64,000 nucleotides of DNA from Corynebacterium sp. (GTDB taxonomy: Bacteria; Actinomycetota; Actinomycetes; Mycobacteriales; Mycobacteriaceae), in the NCBI GenBank assembly GCA_030531005.1, contig JAUMTW010000002.1:140190-204189 (forward strand). Direction: 5' to 3'. The notes under the pieces are model-generated. The model did no database searches. It saw only the letters and a program-made list of their open reading frames with translations, and was not told the DNA's origin. Of this stretch, positions 63,242 to 64,000 are shown piece by piece. Made by a program: the position numbers and the translations under genes. The first letter of the stretch is position 1, and each line of letters begins with the position of its first letter.

Positions 63242-64000
63242 GTAGCTTGCACCTCCTGGAGGGCCTGGAGAACCTGGGCGATCGCCGTGCGCATACTACG
63301 TGGCAAATAGCGAGGGATGCCGGCGATCTCTATAGCTTTAGCCAACCGGTGGGAATTGGAGATTACTGCAGTCATTGACAGTCCAGTAATGTCTGCAAGC
63401 TCTGTTGGACTCAGGCCACTCCAGTGGCGTTGGCGCACGATGGCACACAAATGGATGTGGTGGGAACGCAACTGGCTAAGCATTGGCAAGAGCGCCGCGA
63501 CGGCGCGTATTTCTGCCGGGATTATGAGAACGACAACATCACTGGCTTTAAGCAGTTCCATGGTGTTTACCCGGGGAGTATCAACTATGACAACTGCGTG
63601 CTGGCGCAAGTTTTCAATCACTGCATGTGAGTCCGCATGAGGCCTATGATTTCCGTCCTCGCGGTGCCAACTTAAAACTCGTACTCCTTGGGCAGTACAG
63701 GGTAAGGCGCTTACGAGCTCCGCACCTGCAATGTCTGCGGCGGCATCGCCGAGATCATTCCACCGCAACCCTGGCTTTTCTTCGATTCCACAAAGCAAAT
63801 CCAGCCCACCACCATGTGGGTCTGTATCCACAAGCACGACTGGTAGTCCCCATTGCCCTATACTTCCTTGGGCCAGGCAGGCCGCAAATGTCGAAGTGCC
63901 GACCCCACCAGCTGCGCCATAAACACTCAGCAGCAAGCCGCTGTGCTGAGTATGAGGTTCGGTGGCTAATTGTAAGAGCAGTTCATTGGCTTGGCTCGGC
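63238..64000 (-). CDS. CpaE/Ssd-like MinD-family protein, 5' end outside the window
   Basis: At least 254 residues; the frame is open to the right edge (...ELLLQLATEPHTQHSGLLLS...) so the start lies beyond 64000. Deviant Walker A YGAAGGVGTSTFAACLAQ, switch VVLVDTDPHGGGLDLL and VVIVDTPR. In actinobacteria this septum-site/CpaE-like protein heads the tad operon and localises the machine. Gene order ssd-tadA-tadB-tadC-flp-tadE-tadE-like as in mycobacteria. Confidence 0.85.
   Translation of the reverse strand, partial: PSQANELLLQLATEPHTQHSGLLLSVYGAAGGVGTSTFAACLAQGSIGQWGLPVVLVDTDPHGGGLDLLCGIEEKPGLRWNDLGDAAADIAGAELVSALPCTAQGVRVLSWHREDGNHRPHADSHAVIENLRQHAVVIVDTPRVNTMELLKASDVVVLIIPAEIRAVAALLPMLSQLRSHHIHLCAIVRQRHWSGLSPTELADITGLSMTAVISNSHRLAKAIEIAGIPRYLPRSMRTAIAQVLQALQEVQAT

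Noticed and set aside
1..64000. CRISPR array, prophage, rRNA operon, replication origin
   Set aside because: No regularly spaced repeats, phage structural genes, rRNA sequence or DnaA-box cluster was seen. All repeats found are short tandem or gene-internal.

Overview
The window looks like a Corynebacterium chromosome (high-GC Gram-positive, but only moderately GC-rich here). Pointers are the mycothiol genes (mshA and an MSH-dependent dehydrogenase), gpmA-senX3-regX3, a sdhC-sdhA-sdhB operon, a fused RmlC-RmlD enzyme, an Ssd/Tad/DEAH-helicase/topA neighbourhood as in mycobacteria and corynebacteria, and many genes with a -10 box only 5-8 nt before the start codon (leaderless mRNAs). Most of the backbone resembles, in reverse, the C. 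glutamicum region from the tad genes through topA, lpd and sdh to senX3-regX3 (from memory, not computed).

Layout. 1-8.5 kb: an Ala/Pro-rich membrane protein, a Cys-containing conserved protein, the regX3-senX3-gpmA operon, mshA and an acyl-CoA ligase. 8.5-11.2 kb: a gene-poor stretch with a small membrane protein that seems to need a -1 frameshift, decayed coding fragments and hairpins. 11.2-17.3 kb: murB, a DUF2505 protein, a methyltransferase-like protein, an LmeA-like protein, a DeoC homologue that lacks the expected lysines, and small membrane proteins with a DUF445 protein. 17.4-21.4 kb: succinate dehydrogenase with a likely GlxR (cAMP-CRP) site.

21.9-32.3 kb is an accessory carbohydrate region: an RpiR-type regulator, a PTS EIICB with a perfectly duplicated EIIB domain, a divergent EEP-family hydrolase across a perfect palindromic operator, a GH13 alpha-glucosidase, a sugar O-acetyltransferase, a LysR regulator and an alpha/beta hydrolase. 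32.5-37.4 kb: lpd, an orphan terminator that may end a small RNA, a UMF1-type transporter, and a small secreted protein plus a 36-residue membrane peptide lying between two inverted relics of one IS3-type element. 37.5-41 kb: dTDP-rhamnose synthesis (rmlB, rmlCD, rmlA). 41-47 kb: an SGNH hydrolase, a DUF5692 membrane protein with divergent TetR regulator, the MSH-dependent dehydrogenase/metallo-hydrolase pair and a quinone-reductase-like MDR. 47.3-51 kb: two tandem amino-acid permeases plus a decayed third copy. 51.2-57.3 kb: tRNA-Thr(CGU), holB, a class III adenylate cyclase, topA and a cold-shock protein. 57.5-64 kb: a DEAH helicase convergent with a Tad pilus/secretion operon that runs off the right edge.

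Connections worth noting: the adenylate cyclase could make the cAMP that lets GlxR act at sdhC; the PTS, GH13 and regulator form an alpha-glucoside uptake and cleavage unit. The least explained items are the slippery-heptamer membrane gene, the IS-flanked secreted-peptide cassette, the orphan-terminator RNA candidate and the exact EIIB duplication.
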